Assembly (NCBI GenBank): GCA_035294085.1
Contig: DATGLP010000015.1
Span: forward strand, 1-64,000
DNA from: Acidimicrobiales bacterium
GTDB taxonomy: Bacteria; Actinomycetota; Acidimicrobiia; Acidimicrobiales; Bog-793
Direction: 5' to 3'
DNA length: 64,000 bases
Shown here: positions 51,417-60,128 of the stretch, in pieces
Numbering within the stretch: the stretch's first letter is position 1
Layout: the number at the start of each line of letters is the position of its first letter
Notes under the pieces: model-generated
Database searches by the model: none
What the model was told of the DNA's origin: nothing
The model's input: the letters and a program-made list of their open reading frames with translations, nothing else
Program-made: the position numbers and the translations under genes

Positions 51417-52385
51417 ATGGACGGCCTGAGGTGGGCGCTCGTCGGCACGACCGGGTGGGCGGACGCGCTCTTCGCGCCTGCGCTGCGGCGCACGCCCGGG
51501 GCGGTGCTGCGCGGCGCGGCGGGGTCGGGCGCGGACGGCTCGACCGCGTTCAGGGATCGCCACGGCGCCGAACGTGCCTACCGCGACCTCGAGGAGCTCG
51601 CCGCGGACGACGCCGTCGACGCCGTGTGGGTCGCCACGCCGAACGACCTGCACGCCGCCCAGGCGATCCGCCTCCTCGAGGCCGGCAAGCACGTCCTCGT
51701 CGAGAAGCCGCTCGCCACGCGCGCGAAGGACGCCGAGCTCGTCGTCGACGCGGCGCGCCGCAACGGGCGCGTCCTGCGGGTCGGCTACCACCACCGGTTC
51801 CGCTCGGTGCACCAGGCCCTCCGCCGCTACGTCGCGGAGGGCCGGCTCGGCACGGTCGGCGCGGCGCGCTTCCACGCCTTCTCCGCCTACCCCCACGAGC
51901 CGCCGGCCTGGCGACGCAGCCCGGAGCGCAGCGGCGGCTGGGCGATCAACGACGTCGGCACGCACCTGCTCGACCTCGTCCTGTGGATCCTCGGGCCGGC
52001 CGAGCTCGCGGGCGCCTGGTTCGGCAACCCCCGCTTCGGCCTCGACACCGACGACACCGCCACGTTGCTGCTGCGGCTGGCCGGCGGTGGTTCCTGCGTC
52101 GTGGACACCTCGACGGCGCTCGAGAGCCCCGGCGCGAGGATCGAGCTCTACGGCACGCTCGGCTACCTGCGAGCCGAGCGGAGCTTCGAGGGGGCGGCCG
52201 TCCTCGACACCTCCTTCGGCGACGCGCAGCACTACCCCGAGGACGACGCCTTCCGCCTCGAGGTCGAGGACTTCCAGCGCGCCGTGGCGGGCGGCGAGTC
52301 GATCGGGGAGGCCGGGGAGCTCGCCGTGGAGAACGTGCGCCTCATCCAGGAGGCCCGCGCGCTCGACGCCCGGCGGGGCGCCTGA
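51417..52385 (+). CDS. Gfo/Idh/MocA-family oxidoreductase
   Basis: A 322-residue NAD(P)-dependent dehydrogenase. MDGLRWALVGTTGWADALFAPAL is a Rossmann start with a modified glycine motif. WVATPNDLHAAQA and VLVEKPLATRAKDA (EKP motif) are typical. The catalytic Asp/His are in GWAINDVGTHLLDL. ATG 51417 has a GGGGAGG site. It is the first gene of a tightly packed operon and probably oxidises an inositol- or sugar-like alcohol imported by the divergent ABC system. Confidence 0.92.
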   Translation: MDGLRWALVGTTGWADALFAPALRRTPGAVLRGAAGSGADGSTAFRDRHGAERAYRDLEELAADDAVDAVWVATPNDLHAAQAIRLLEAGKHVLVEKPLATRAKDAELVVDAARRNGRVLRVGYHHRFRSVHQALRRYVAEGRLGTVGAARFHAFSAYPHEPPAWRRSPERSGGWAINDVGTHLLDLVLWILGPAELAGAWFGNPRFGLDTDDTATLLLRLAGGGSCVVDTSTALESPGARIELYGTLGYLRAERSFEGAAVLDTSFGDAQHYPEDDAFRLEVEDFQRAVAGGESIGEAGELAVENVRLIQEARALDARRGA

Positions 52386-53833
52386 TGGGACACCCCGAGC
52401 TGGCGGACGCCAAGCGCCTGAGCGGCGTCCTCGTCGACGGCCGCTGGCTCGAGGACGGGCCGGAGTCGCCGGTCCTCGACAAGTACTGGCGCCGCCCCGT
52501 CGCCACCGTCGCGTGCGCGAGCGCCGAGCACGTGGACGCCGCGCTCGACGCGGCGTGGCGGGTGGCGGAGGGCGAGCCGCTCCCACCACGCCGGCGCGCC
52601 GAGGTCCTCGAGGCGGCGGCCGGTCTCCTCGCGTCGCGCGCCGAGGAGGTCGTCGGCCGCTACGTCGACGAGACCGGCTTCACCGTACGCGACGCCGAGA
52701 CCGAGCTCGCCCGGACCCGCGAGATCCTCCGCCTGTGCGCGGAGGAGGCGCGACGGATCGCCGGCGAGGTCGTCCCGATCGCAGGGGCCCCCGGCGGGGA
52801 GGGCCGCCTCTCGTTCACGCTGCGGGTCCCCGTCGGCGTCGTCGTCGCCATCTCGCCGTTCAACGCCCCGCTCAGCACCGTGGCCCACAAGGTCGGGCCG
52901 GCGCTCGCCGCGGGGAACGCCGTCGTGCTGAAGCCGGCGAGCGCGACGCCGCTGTCGGCCATCCACCTCTGCCGCGCCCTGTGCGACGCCGGCCTCCCGC
53001 CGGGCCACCTCGGGCTCGTGTGCGGACCGGGGTCGATCGTCGGCGAGCGCCTCGTCCCCGACCGACGCGTCCGGTACTTCAGCTTCACCGGCTCGACGCG
53101 CGTCGGCCTGCTCGTCAAGCAGCGTTCCGGGATCGCGAAGACCCAGCTCGAGCTGGGCGCCAACAGCGCGACCATCGTCTGCGCGGACGCCGACCTCGAC
53201 CTCGCCGCCCAGCTCGTCGTGCGCGGCGGCTACCGCAAGGCCGGACAGGTGTGCACCTCGGTCCAGCGAGTCCTCGTCGAGGAGGCGGTCGCGCGCGACC
53301 TCGAGGACGAGCTCGCCCGGCGGGTCAAGGCCCTGCGCGTCGGCGACCCGCACCTCGAGGGCACCGACGTCGGGCCGATGATCGCCGAGGAGGAGGCGGC
53401 ACGTGCCCTCGGCTGGGTCGACGAGGCCGTCGCGGCCGGCGCTCGCCTCCTCGCCGGCGGCACCCGCTCGGGGCCCGTCCTCGAGCCGACGCTGCTCGGA
53501 GACGTCCCGCTCGAGTGCCGGATCATGCGCGACGAGATCTTCGCCCCCGTCGTCGCGCTCCACCGGGTCGCCGACCTCGACGAGGCGATCTCGGTCGCCA
53601 ACGCCACCGCCTACGGTCTCCAGGCCGGCGTGTTCACGCGCAGCCTCGACGGCGCGCTGCGCGCCGTGCGCGCGCTGCGCGTCGGCGGCGTCCTCGTGAA
53701 CGACACCTCGAGCTACCACGCCGACCTCATGCCCTACGGGGGGGTGAAGGACAGCGGCTACGGCCTCGAGGGACCGCGCTACGCCGTCGCCGACATGACC
53801 GACACGCGCACCGTCGTCATCAGGGCCTCCTAG
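52385..53833 (+). CDS. Aldehyde dehydrogenase family protein
   Basis: A 482-residue NAD(P)-dependent enzyme. VVVAISPFNAPLSTVAHKVGPALAAG contains the Asn that aids catalysis, FTGSTRVG is the cofactor loop, the general base Glu is in TQLELGANSA, and the nucleophile Cys in KAGQVCTSVQR. EIFAPVVALH and MPYGGVKDSGYG end the fold. LELGANSA instead of LELGGNAP places it nearer the lactaldehyde/glyceraldehyde-type branch than to classic ALDH. ATG 52385 overlaps the preceding TGA by one base, indicating coupling. Confidence 0.92.
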   Translation: MGHPELADAKRLSGVLVDGRWLEDGPESPVLDKYWRRPVATVACASAEHVDAALDAAWRVAEGEPLPPRRRAEVLEAAAGLLASRAEEVVGRYVDETGFTVRDAETELARTREILRLCAEEARRIAGEVVPIAGAPGGEGRLSFTLRVPVGVVVAISPFNAPLSTVAHKVGPALAAGNAVVLKPASATPLSAIHLCRALCDAGLPPGHLGLVCGPGSIVGERLVPDRRVRYFSFTGSTRVGLLVKQRSGIAKTQLELGANSATIVCADADLDLAAQLVVRGGYRKAGQVCTSVQRVLVEEAVARDLEDELARRVKALRVGDPHLEGTDVGPMIAEEEAARALGWVDEAVAAGARLLAGGTRSGPVLEPTLLGDVPLECRIMRDEIFAPVVALHRVADLDEAISVANATAYGLQAGVFTRSLDGALRAVRALRVGGVLVNDTSSYHADLMPYGGVKDSGYGLEGPRYAVADMTDTRTVVIRAS

Positions 53834-53908
53834 CGCGAGGCGCCGGCGCTCGGGCGCGACGAGGGCCGGCCCCGACACCCGGGGCCGACGGAGGGAAAGG
53901 GGGAGCAC

Positions 53909-54319
53909 ATGGCAGGCCAGGGCATCGTGCGCAAGGTGACGGAGTTCGAGTGGGTCGACCTCGCCGGGCACCGCGACGCGGCGCTCACGAAGCTGCTCGT
54001 CACGAAGGAGACCTGCGGGGCGCAGAACCTCGACGTCTTCCTGTCGAGCTACGCGCCGAAGGCCTACGCCGAGGAGCACGTGCACGAGCGGACCGAGGAG
54101 TGCTTCTACATCATCGCCGGAGAGGGCCTCTTCGTCCTCGACGGCGAGCGCCACCTCGTCGGCCCCGGGACGATCGTCTTCGCGCCGCCCGGCACGCGCC
54201 ACGGCATCTTCAACACGGGCATGTCGGACCTCGTGTTCGTCGTCGCCGCCTCGCCGCCCGAGCCCGAGTTCCACGAGCAGTACGCCGACTACTTCGTGGC
54301 GCCCGGCGAGGCCCGCTGA
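53909..54319 (+). CDS. Cupin-domain protein
   Basis: A 136-residue single cupin. The metal-binding motif is in EEHVHERTEECFYIIAGEGLF (His-x-His...Glu), and the second motif in PGTIVFAPPGTRHGIFNTG. ATG 53909 follows GGGAAAGGGGGAG. It sits between two aldehyde dehydrogenase genes and overlaps the next by one base, so it is part of the pathway, perhaps as a sugar or keto-acid isomerase or a small dioxygenase. A strong own ribosome-binding site after a 75-bp gap suggests higher expression than its neighbours. Confidence 0.9.
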   Translation: MAGQGIVRKVTEFEWVDLAGHRDAALTKLLVTKETCGAQNLDVFLSSYAPKAYAEEHVHERTEECFYIIAGEGLFVLDGERHLVGPGTIVFAPPGTRHGIFNTGMSDLVFVVAASPPEPEFHEQYADYFVAPGEAR

Positions 54320-55830
54320 TGACGAGCACGACGGCGCCGGGGGCGGCGCTCGCCCCGGAGGTGCGCGCGTTCCTCGCCCACGACCACGGCGTGTGGATCG
54401 ACGGGGAGGAGCGCCCGACCGCCGGCCGTCTCGAGGTCCTCGACCCCTCCTCGGGCGAGCGCCTCGCCACGGTCGGGCGCGCCGGCGCGGCCGAGGTCGA
54501 CGCCGCCGTTGCGGCGGCCCGGCGCGCCTTCGAGGACGGTCGCTGGTCGAACCTCGCGCCCGAGGGGCGCGAGGAGGTCCTCCGACGCCTCGCCGACCTC
54601 GTCGAGGTCCACGGCGACGAGCTCGCCGCCATCGACTGCCTCGACAACGGGATGCCGCTGCGGCAGGCGAGCGGCGAGGTGCGCTCGGCGGCAGCCCACC
54701 TGCGCTACTTCGCCGGCTGGTGCTCGAAGATCCACGGCGAGACGCTCCCGCTGGCGCGCGGCGGCCGCTTCCACGTCTACACGCGGCGCGAGCCCGTCGG
54801 CGTCGTGGGCGCCATCACGGCGTGGAACTTCCCCCTCGACAACGCGACGTGGAAGATCGGTGCGCCGCTCGCCTGCGGGAACTCGATCGTCTTGAAGCCG
54901 GCCGAGGAGACGCCCCTCAGCGCCCTCCTCCTCGCTCGCCTCGCGCTCGAGGCGGGCGTGCCCCCGGGGCTGCTCAACGTGGTCACCGGGGTCGGCGAGG
55001 AGGCGGGCGCCGCGCTCGCCGCCCACCCCGGCGTGGACAAGGTGGCCTTCACGGGCTCGACCGAGACCGGCCGCCGGATCGTCGAGGCCTCGGCCGGCAA
55101 CCTGAAGCGGGTGACGCTCGAGCTCGGCGGCAAGTCGCCGCTCATCGTGCTGCCGGACGCGCCCCTCGAGTCGTGCATGCCCGTCCTCGTGCGCGCCGTC
55201 ATGCACAACGCCGGTCAGGTCTGCTCCGCGGGGTCGCGGGTGTTCGTCCACAAGGACGCGCTCGAGGGCTTCTTCGGCGAAGCCGAGCGCGTCGCGCGCT
55301 CGATCCGACTCGGGCCGGGGCTCGACCCGGCGAGCGAGATGGGGCCGCTCGTCTCCGCCACCCAGCTCGAGCGCGTCCTCGCCTACATCGCCTCGGGGCG
55401 CGACGAGGGCGCCCGCCTCGTCACCGGCGGCCGGCGGGCGACGGGCGCCCTGGGCGGCGGCTACTTCGTCGAGCCGACGATCTTCGCCGAGGTCGCCGAC
55501 ACGATGCGCATCGCGCGCGAGGAGATCTTCGGGCCGGTCATGTCCGTGCTCGCCTTCGACGACCTCGACGAGCTCGTGGCACGTGCCAACGAGAGCCACT
55601 ACGGGCTCGCGGCCGGGGTGTTCACCCGGGACGTCTCCCGCGCGCACTCGCTCGCCGCGGCGCTGCGCGTCGGGACCGTGTGGGTCAACTGCTACAACGA
55701 GTTCGACCCTGCCGTGCCCTTCGGCGGCTACCGCCAGAGCGGCTACGGCCGCGAGCTCGGGATGGCGGCGCTCGAGGGCTACACGAACCTCAAGTCCGTC
55801 TGGGTGAAGCTCGACGCGGTGGCGCCGTGA
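54319..55830 (+). CDS. Aldehyde dehydrogenase (NAD+-dependent type)
   Basis: 503 residues, the classic ALDH length. VVGAITAWNFPLDNATWKIGAPLACG, FTGSTETGR, general base Glu in VTLELGGKSPLIV, nucleophile Cys in NAGQVCSAGSRV, and EEIFGPVMSVL are all present. It therefore looks fully active, with betaine/phenylacetaldehyde-type similarity. ATG 54319 overlaps the cupin stop. Two different ALDHs in one operon suggest two aldehyde intermediates or an aldehyde and a semialdehyde. Confidence 0.95.
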   Translation: MTSTTAPGAALAPEVRAFLAHDHGVWIDGEERPTAGRLEVLDPSSGERLATVGRAGAAEVDAAVAAARRAFEDGRWSNLAPEGREEVLRRLADLVEVHGDELAAIDCLDNGMPLRQASGEVRSAAAHLRYFAGWCSKIHGETLPLARGGRFHVYTRREPVGVVGAITAWNFPLDNATWKIGAPLACGNSIVLKPAEETPLSALLLARLALEAGVPPGLLNVVTGVGEEAGAALAAHPGVDKVAFTGSTETGRRIVEASAGNLKRVTLELGGKSPLIVLPDAPLESCMPVLVRAVMHNAGQVCSAGSRVFVHKDALEGFFGEAERVARSIRLGPGLDPASEMGPLVSATQLERVLAYIASGRDEGARLVTGGRRATGALGGGYFVEPTIFAEVADTMRIAREEIFGPVMSVLAFDDLDELVARANESHYGLAAGVFTRDVSRAHSLAAALRVGTVWVNCYNEFDPAVPFGGYRQSGYGRELGMAALEGYTNLKSVWVKLDAVAP

Positions 55831-56660
55831 CGCACCGCCGCCTCGGCGCGGCCACCTACGGGTTCCTCTACTCCCACAGCCTCCCCGACGCGCTCCGGGC
55901 GCTCGCCGAGGCCGGCGTGCACGACGTGGAGCTCACGGCCGCCGCGCCGCACGTCGAGGACGGCGTGCTCGCGCCGCGCGACGCGGCGGCCCTGCGCCGC
56001 CTCGTCGGCGAGCTCGGGGTGCGGCTCGTCTCGCTGAACCCGACGTACCTCGACCTGAACCTCGCGAGCCTGAACCGAGGCATCCGCGAGGAGAGCGTCC
56101 GGCAGCTGCTGGCCGCCCTGCGCCTGTGCCACGACCTCGAGGCCGAGCGCCTCGTCCTGTTCGGCGGGCGCCGCCACGTCCTCCTCCCGGCGCCGATGGA
56201 GCGCGTCGAGCCCGTCCTCCTCGACGGCCTCGCCACCCTGGCCGCCGAGGCGGAGCGCCTCGGGGTGACGATCGGCCTCGAGAACGGCCCCACCCTCCTG
56301 CTCGAGCGAGGGCGCGACGTGGCGCGCGTCCTCGAGACGGTCGGGCACCCGCGGCTTCGCGCGGTGTTCGACGTCGCCAACGCGTGGATGGTCGAGGAGC
56401 CCGCAGCCGGGATCGAGCCCCTGCTCGACCGGCTCTGCCTCCTCCACCTCTCGGACACGACGAGGGCGCGCTGGGCGCACGCGCCGGTGGGCGAGGGCAC
56501 CGTCCCCTTCGCCGCGTTCGCCGAGCGCCTGGCGCTCGCCGGCGGCGACGAACCCAGTATCCTCGAGGTGATCGAGATGGGCGACCCCCTCGGCGGGATC
56601 AGGCGGTCGATCGACCGCCTGGAGCCGCTCGGCTGGGCGACGAGCGCGCCATGGCGCTGA
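55827..56660 (+). CDS. Sugar phosphate isomerase/epimerase (TIM barrel)
   Basis: A 277-residue xylose-isomerase-like TIM-barrel protein. MTHRRLGAATYGFLYSHSL starts the first strand. LVSLNPTYLDLNLAS, LVLFGGRRH, IGLENGPTLLLER, FDVANAW and LLHLSDTTRARW supply the metal-site strands. GTG 55827 overlaps the ALDH stop (GTGA). It is not closely similar to the two isomerases of region 1, as none of their WHFWDLPGI-type motifs occur. It likely isomerises a keto sugar or inosose in this pathway. Confidence 0.88.
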   Translation: MTHRRLGAATYGFLYSHSLPDALRALAEAGVHDVELTAAAPHVEDGVLAPRDAAALRRLVGELGVRLVSLNPTYLDLNLASLNRGIREESVRQLLAALRLCHDLEAERLVLFGGRRHVLLPAPMERVEPVLLDGLATLAAEAERLGVTIGLENGPTLLLERGRDVARVLETVGHPRLRAVFDVANAWMVEEPAAGIEPLLDRLCLLHLSDTTRARWAHAPVGEGTVPFAAFAERLALAGGDEPSILEVIEMGDPLGGIRRSIDRLEPLGWATSAPWR

Positions 56661-56691
56661 GGCCCGCCCCCACGACGCAGCGAGGTGGTCG

Positions 56692-57603
56692 ATGGCGAAG
56701 CGCCACAGCGAGGCCGCCGTGCGCGAGACCCCGGCGGGCCTCGTCGAGAGCCTGGAGCGCGGCCTCGCCATCCTCTCGCTCTACGACGAGGAGGCGACCG
56801 AGCTCGGCGTCGGGGAGATGGCGCGCGCCCTCGGCGTGCACCGCAGCACCGCCTCGCGCCTCGCGGCGACGCTGAGCCGGCGGGGCTTCCTCGTCCCCTC
56901 CGGGGAGCAGGGCCGCTACCTGCTCGGGGCGTCCCTCGTGCGCCTCGGGTCGCTCGCGGCGCGCCAGGTCGACGTCCGGTCCGCGGCGCTCGGGCCTTTG
57001 CGCGAGATGGTGGACGCCCTCGGCGAGACGGCCCACCTCGGGGTGCTCCAGGGCAGCGAGGTGGTGACGGACCTCCTCGTGGACGGCTGGCACAGCGTGC
57101 GCTTCCACTCGACGGTCGGCAAGCGCTCGCCGGCGCACTGCAGCGCGATGGGCAAGATGCTCCTCAGCGCCCTCGACGACGGCGAGCTCGAGGCGCTCTT
57201 CGGACGCGGACCGCTCGAGGTGCGCACGAGGAAGACGATCCGGAGCCTCCCGGCCCTGCGGCGCGAGCTCGCCGCCGCCCGCCGGCGCGGCTACGTCGTC
57301 GACGACGAGGAGCTCGAGGTCGGACTGCGCTGCGTCGCTGCGCCGGTGTTCGACTACAGCGGGCGGATGGTCGCCGCCGTGAGCGTCTCGGGTCCGGTCG
57401 GGCGACTCGACGGCCGGGCGATGGACGACGCCATCGACGCCGTGCAGCGCACCGCCGCCGCCATCTCGGCCCGACTCGGGGCGCGCGACGGATCGCTCGC
57501 CAGCCGGGCGGGCGCGCCCGCCGCCGTCGAGGCCGCACCGGCCGGCCGGCGCCGGCGCGCCGCTCACTCGCTGCCGAGCGTGACCGGCGCCGACGCCGGG
57601 TAG
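56692..57603 (+). CDS. IclR-family transcriptional regulator
   Basis: 303 residues. The winged helix at ~18-80 (LVESLERGLAILSLYDEEA, LGVHRSTASRLAATLSRRGFL) is followed by the IclR ligand domain (VGKRSPAHCSAMGKMLLSAL, the conserved Cys-centred segment, and LRCVAAPVFDYSGRMVAAVSVSG). The C-terminal 40 residues are a basic Ala/Arg-rich tail. ATG 56692 lies 31 bp after the isomerase stop. It probably controls this operon and the divergent importer. Its 3' end overlaps the convergent Tat-exported gene by 40 bp. Confidence 0.93.
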   Translation: MAKRHSEAAVRETPAGLVESLERGLAILSLYDEEATELGVGEMARALGVHRSTASRLAATLSRRGFLVPSGEQGRYLLGASLVRLGSLAARQVDVRSAALGPLREMVDALGETAHLGVLQGSEVVTDLLVDGWHSVRFHSTVGKRSPAHCSAMGKMLLSALDDGELEALFGRGPLEVRTRKTIRSLPALRRELAAARRRGYVVDDEELEVGLRCVAAPVFDYSGRMVAAVSVSGPVGRLDGRAMDDAIDAVQRTAAAISARLGARDGSLASRAGAPAAVEAAPAGRRRRAAHSLPSVTGADAG

Positions 57604-59198
57604 AAGCGGCGCCAGTTCGGCCGGGAGGGCTCGAGGCGCGAGGCCGGTCCGGCCGCGAAGACGCGCAGCACGTTCAAGGTGATGCGGGTGAGCACCGCCA
57701 TCGCCGGGGCCACCCCGAAGCGGAGCGCCCGCTGGAGCGGCGGCGATCCGTCCCACAGGAGCTGCACCCAGCTCGCGGTGCCGGTGGCGAAGACCCCGCC
57801 GCCGCCGCGCTCGGTGTAGTAGGTCGCGTCCGAGTGGCTCGGCGCGCCGGTGGCGTCGGGCGTCGGCGAGTGGGCGAGGATCTCGACGTCGCGGGGTCCG
57901 GGGAGGCCGGGCTCGAAGGCGTCGAACTCCGACCCGACCACGCCGGGCACCTCGTCGCCGTCGGCGAGGCCGGTCCCCGCGTACACGAAGGAGCTCGCGT
58001 CCACGACGACGAGCGGCGTTCGGACGGGGGGGTTCTGGTAGGACTGGTACATCGACCCGATGAGCTCGCTCTCGGGGCGCGGGTCGGGTGGCAGCGCCCA
58101 GTTCTGCGTGGACTCGGACGGATCGGTCTTCGACAGCGGGTCCTCGCTCGCGTCCTTGTAGCAGATCTCCCGGCGGTCGGGACCGAGGGGGGAGGGCGCG
58201 AGGCGGATGTGCCGGTAGCAGGCGTTGGCACCGAGGAACATGAGGTTGACCCCGCGATCGCGCGCCGTGAGCGCGCCGGTGCGCATGGCCGAGGACCAGT
58301 ACTCGTCGTGGCCGAGGCTCACGAAGCAGCGGTGGCGCTCGAGGCTGCCCGGGTCGCGGTGCAGGTCGATGTCGGTGGCGTAGGCCACGTCGAGGCCGTG
58401 GCGTTCCACGAGGTAGAGGAAGGGGAACTCGTTGCCGAGCCAGTCGCCCGAGCCGTAGGGGTCGAGGGGCGGGTGCCCGTAGGGGCGGTCGAAGGACACG
58501 ACCCGGGCGCGCTCCGCGTACGAGGAGGGGCCGCCGGCCGCGCTGCCGTAGAGGCTGTAGCCGCCCCAGAGGTTGTAGGCCTGCCAGGTCGTCACGGAGT
58601 TCTGCACGACGATGGCGGCGCGGCTCGTGTCGTCGCGCACGGTGAACGGCACGTAGCGCCTGCTCCCGTCGCTGCCCACCAGCTTGATGAGGTAGTTGCC
58701 GGGCAGGAACGCGTCGTCGATGCCGAGGGCGAACGAGCGGCGCCAGTGGCACTCCACCATGTGGGTCACCGGGTCGATCGCGGGGGGCGGCTGCGCCTCG
58801 CCGCGGCGCTCGGGGGTGACGTGGACGAGGCGCCCGCCCCGGCCCTGGTAGAAGCCCATCCGGTACACCTCGGCGCGGTAGCTCGCCGCCGTGGTGTTGA
58901 CGTAGACCCCGAGCTCGCCGCCTCGGGCGATGCTCACCGCGTCGGCGAAGCCCTCGATCACCTTCCCGGGGGCGCTCGTCGTGATCACCCAGCTCAGCGT
59001 GCCGGGGCGGGCGTTCTCCTCGACGAGCCAGCTCGCGACGGGGAGGCCGTCGACCTCCTCGAGCGCCCGCGCGCCGGCGCGGGACCGCTGGCGGGGACGG
59101 CGCAGGGCGCCCTGCGACGCACAGCCGCCGAGGGCGCCCGCAGCGGCCCCGGCGCCCGCGAGCGCGAGGAGGCCGCGCAGGAAGGTCCTCCGGTCCAC
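57564..59198 (-). CDS. Tat-exported protein with N,N-dimethylformamidase-like domain
   Basis: 544 residues. The N-terminus MDRRTFLRGLLALAGAGAAAGALGG has a twin-arginine motif (RRTFLRG), a hydrophobic stretch, and LGGCAS, which looks like a lipobox, so it may be a Tat-secreted lipoprotein. The body matches the family of the dimethylformamidase large-subunit C-terminal domain: VYVNTTAASYRAEVYRMGFY, NLWGGYSLYG, FVSLGHDEYWSSAMR and FLGANACYRH. The conserved GHDEYW segment is complete. GTG 59196-59198. The reaction is unknown; it is divergent from the Lgt-like gene (90 bp). Confidence 0.82.
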   Translation of the reverse strand: MDRRTFLRGLLALAGAGAAAGALGGCASQGALRRPRQRSRAGARALEEVDGLPVASWLVEENARPGTLSWVITTSAPGKVIEGFADAVSIARGGELGVYVNTTAASYRAEVYRMGFYQGRGGRLVHVTPERRGEAQPPPAIDPVTHMVECHWRRSFALGIDDAFLPGNYLIKLVGSDGSRRYVPFTVRDDTSRAAIVVQNSVTTWQAYNLWGGYSLYGSAAGGPSSYAERARVVSFDRPYGHPPLDPYGSGDWLGNEFPFLYLVERHGLDVAYATDIDLHRDPGSLERHRCFVSLGHDEYWSSAMRTGALTARDRGVNLMFLGANACYRHIRLAPSPLGPDRREICYKDASEDPLSKTDPSESTQNWALPPDPRPESELIGSMYQSYQNPPVRTPLVVVDASSFVYAGTGLADGDEVPGVVGSEFDAFEPGLPGPRDVEILAHSPTPDATGAPSHSDATYYTERGGGGVFATGTASWVQLLWDGSPPLQRALRFGVAPAMAVLTRITLNVLRVFAAGPASRLEPSRPNWRRFYPASAPVTLGSE

Positions 59199-59288
59199 GG
59201 CGCGAGATGGTAGGTGCGGACGGCCGACCGGGGCCCGGCGCCATACTGGACGCGAGGCGTCGTGGGGCGCCGCACTGGAGCGAGCCGC

Positions 59289-60128
59289 GTGAGACCGATC
59301 CCCGTCGTGTTCCACCTCGGGCCCCTGCAGGTGCACACCTACGGGATCGGCCTCGCCCTCACGTTCTGGTTCGGCTACCGCTACTTCGCCCGCCGGCTGC
59401 GCGCCCACGGCTACCCCGACGCGTGGCTCGGCGCGACCTTCGTGTGGATCGTCGCCGCGGCGATCGTCGGCGCCCGCGTCGTGCACGTCCTCGCCAACCT
59501 CGGCTACTACGAGCACCAGCCGGCGCAGGTCCTCGCGATCTGGAACGGCGGCCTGTCCTCGTTCGGCGGGCTCGCCCTCGCCGTGCCCGTCGGCCTCGTG
59601 AGCGCCCGGCGGCGCTGCCCGCAGCTTCGCGCGGCCGTCGCGGCGGACCTCGTCGCGCCCGTGCTCATCGCCGCCTGGGCGCTCGGACGGCTCCTCGGCC
59701 CCCAGCTCATGGTGGCCGGCGGCGGCAAGCCGACGAGCGCCTGGTTCGGCATGTACTACGCCGGCGAGGTGGGCAGGCGCCTGCCCGTGCCCATCTTCCA
59801 GGCGCTCGAGTGCACCGCCGTCTACCTCGTCGCGCTCTTCCTCGAGCGCCGCCTCGCCACGCGGCCGGTCGGGCTGGTCACGGCGGCGACGGTGGGGCTC
59901 TGGGGGCTCTCGCGCTTCTTCGACGAGTTCCTCTGGCTCCCCTACGACAACGGCACCGACGCCGTCGAGATCGGTTCGCTCGTGCTCTTCGCCGCTGGGG
60001 CGGTCGTCGCCGGCTGGCTCGTGTGGCGCGCCCGGACGTCGGGGGTGCCCGTGCCGGCGCGCCCGCTCGAGGCGCCGGGTGCCGGCCTCGGCGACAGGGC
60101 GCGTCGCAGCGAGCGCGCGCCGGCGTGA
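59289..60128 (+). CDS. Divergent prolipoprotein diacylglyceryl transferase (Lgt) family protein
   Basis: 279 residues with about seven membrane segments. GTG 59289 gives MRPIPVVFHLGPLQVHTYGIGLALTFWFGY, the standard Lgt start. IVGARVVHVLANLGYYEH and IWNGGLSSFGGLALAV follow, but the residue usually His in the GGxSxHGG loop is Phe here. The family signature GR-x-GNF-x-NGE is not recognisable (ALGRLLGPQLMVAGGGKPT). SRFFDEFLWLP matches the C-terminal Arg region. It may be a paralogue with altered activity. Canonical Lgt transfers diacylglycerol to the lipobox Cys; the neighbour on the other strand has such a box. Confidence 0.8.
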   Translation: MRPIPVVFHLGPLQVHTYGIGLALTFWFGYRYFARRLRAHGYPDAWLGATFVWIVAAAIVGARVVHVLANLGYYEHQPAQVLAIWNGGLSSFGGLALAVPVGLVSARRRCPQLRAAVAADLVAPVLIAAWALGRLLGPQLMVAGGGKPTSAWFGMYYAGEVGRRLPVPIFQALECTAVYLVALFLERRLATRPVGLVTAATVGLWGLSRFFDEFLWLPYDNGTDAVEIGSLVLFAAGAVVAGWLVWRARTSGVPVPARPLEAPGAGLGDRARRSERAPA

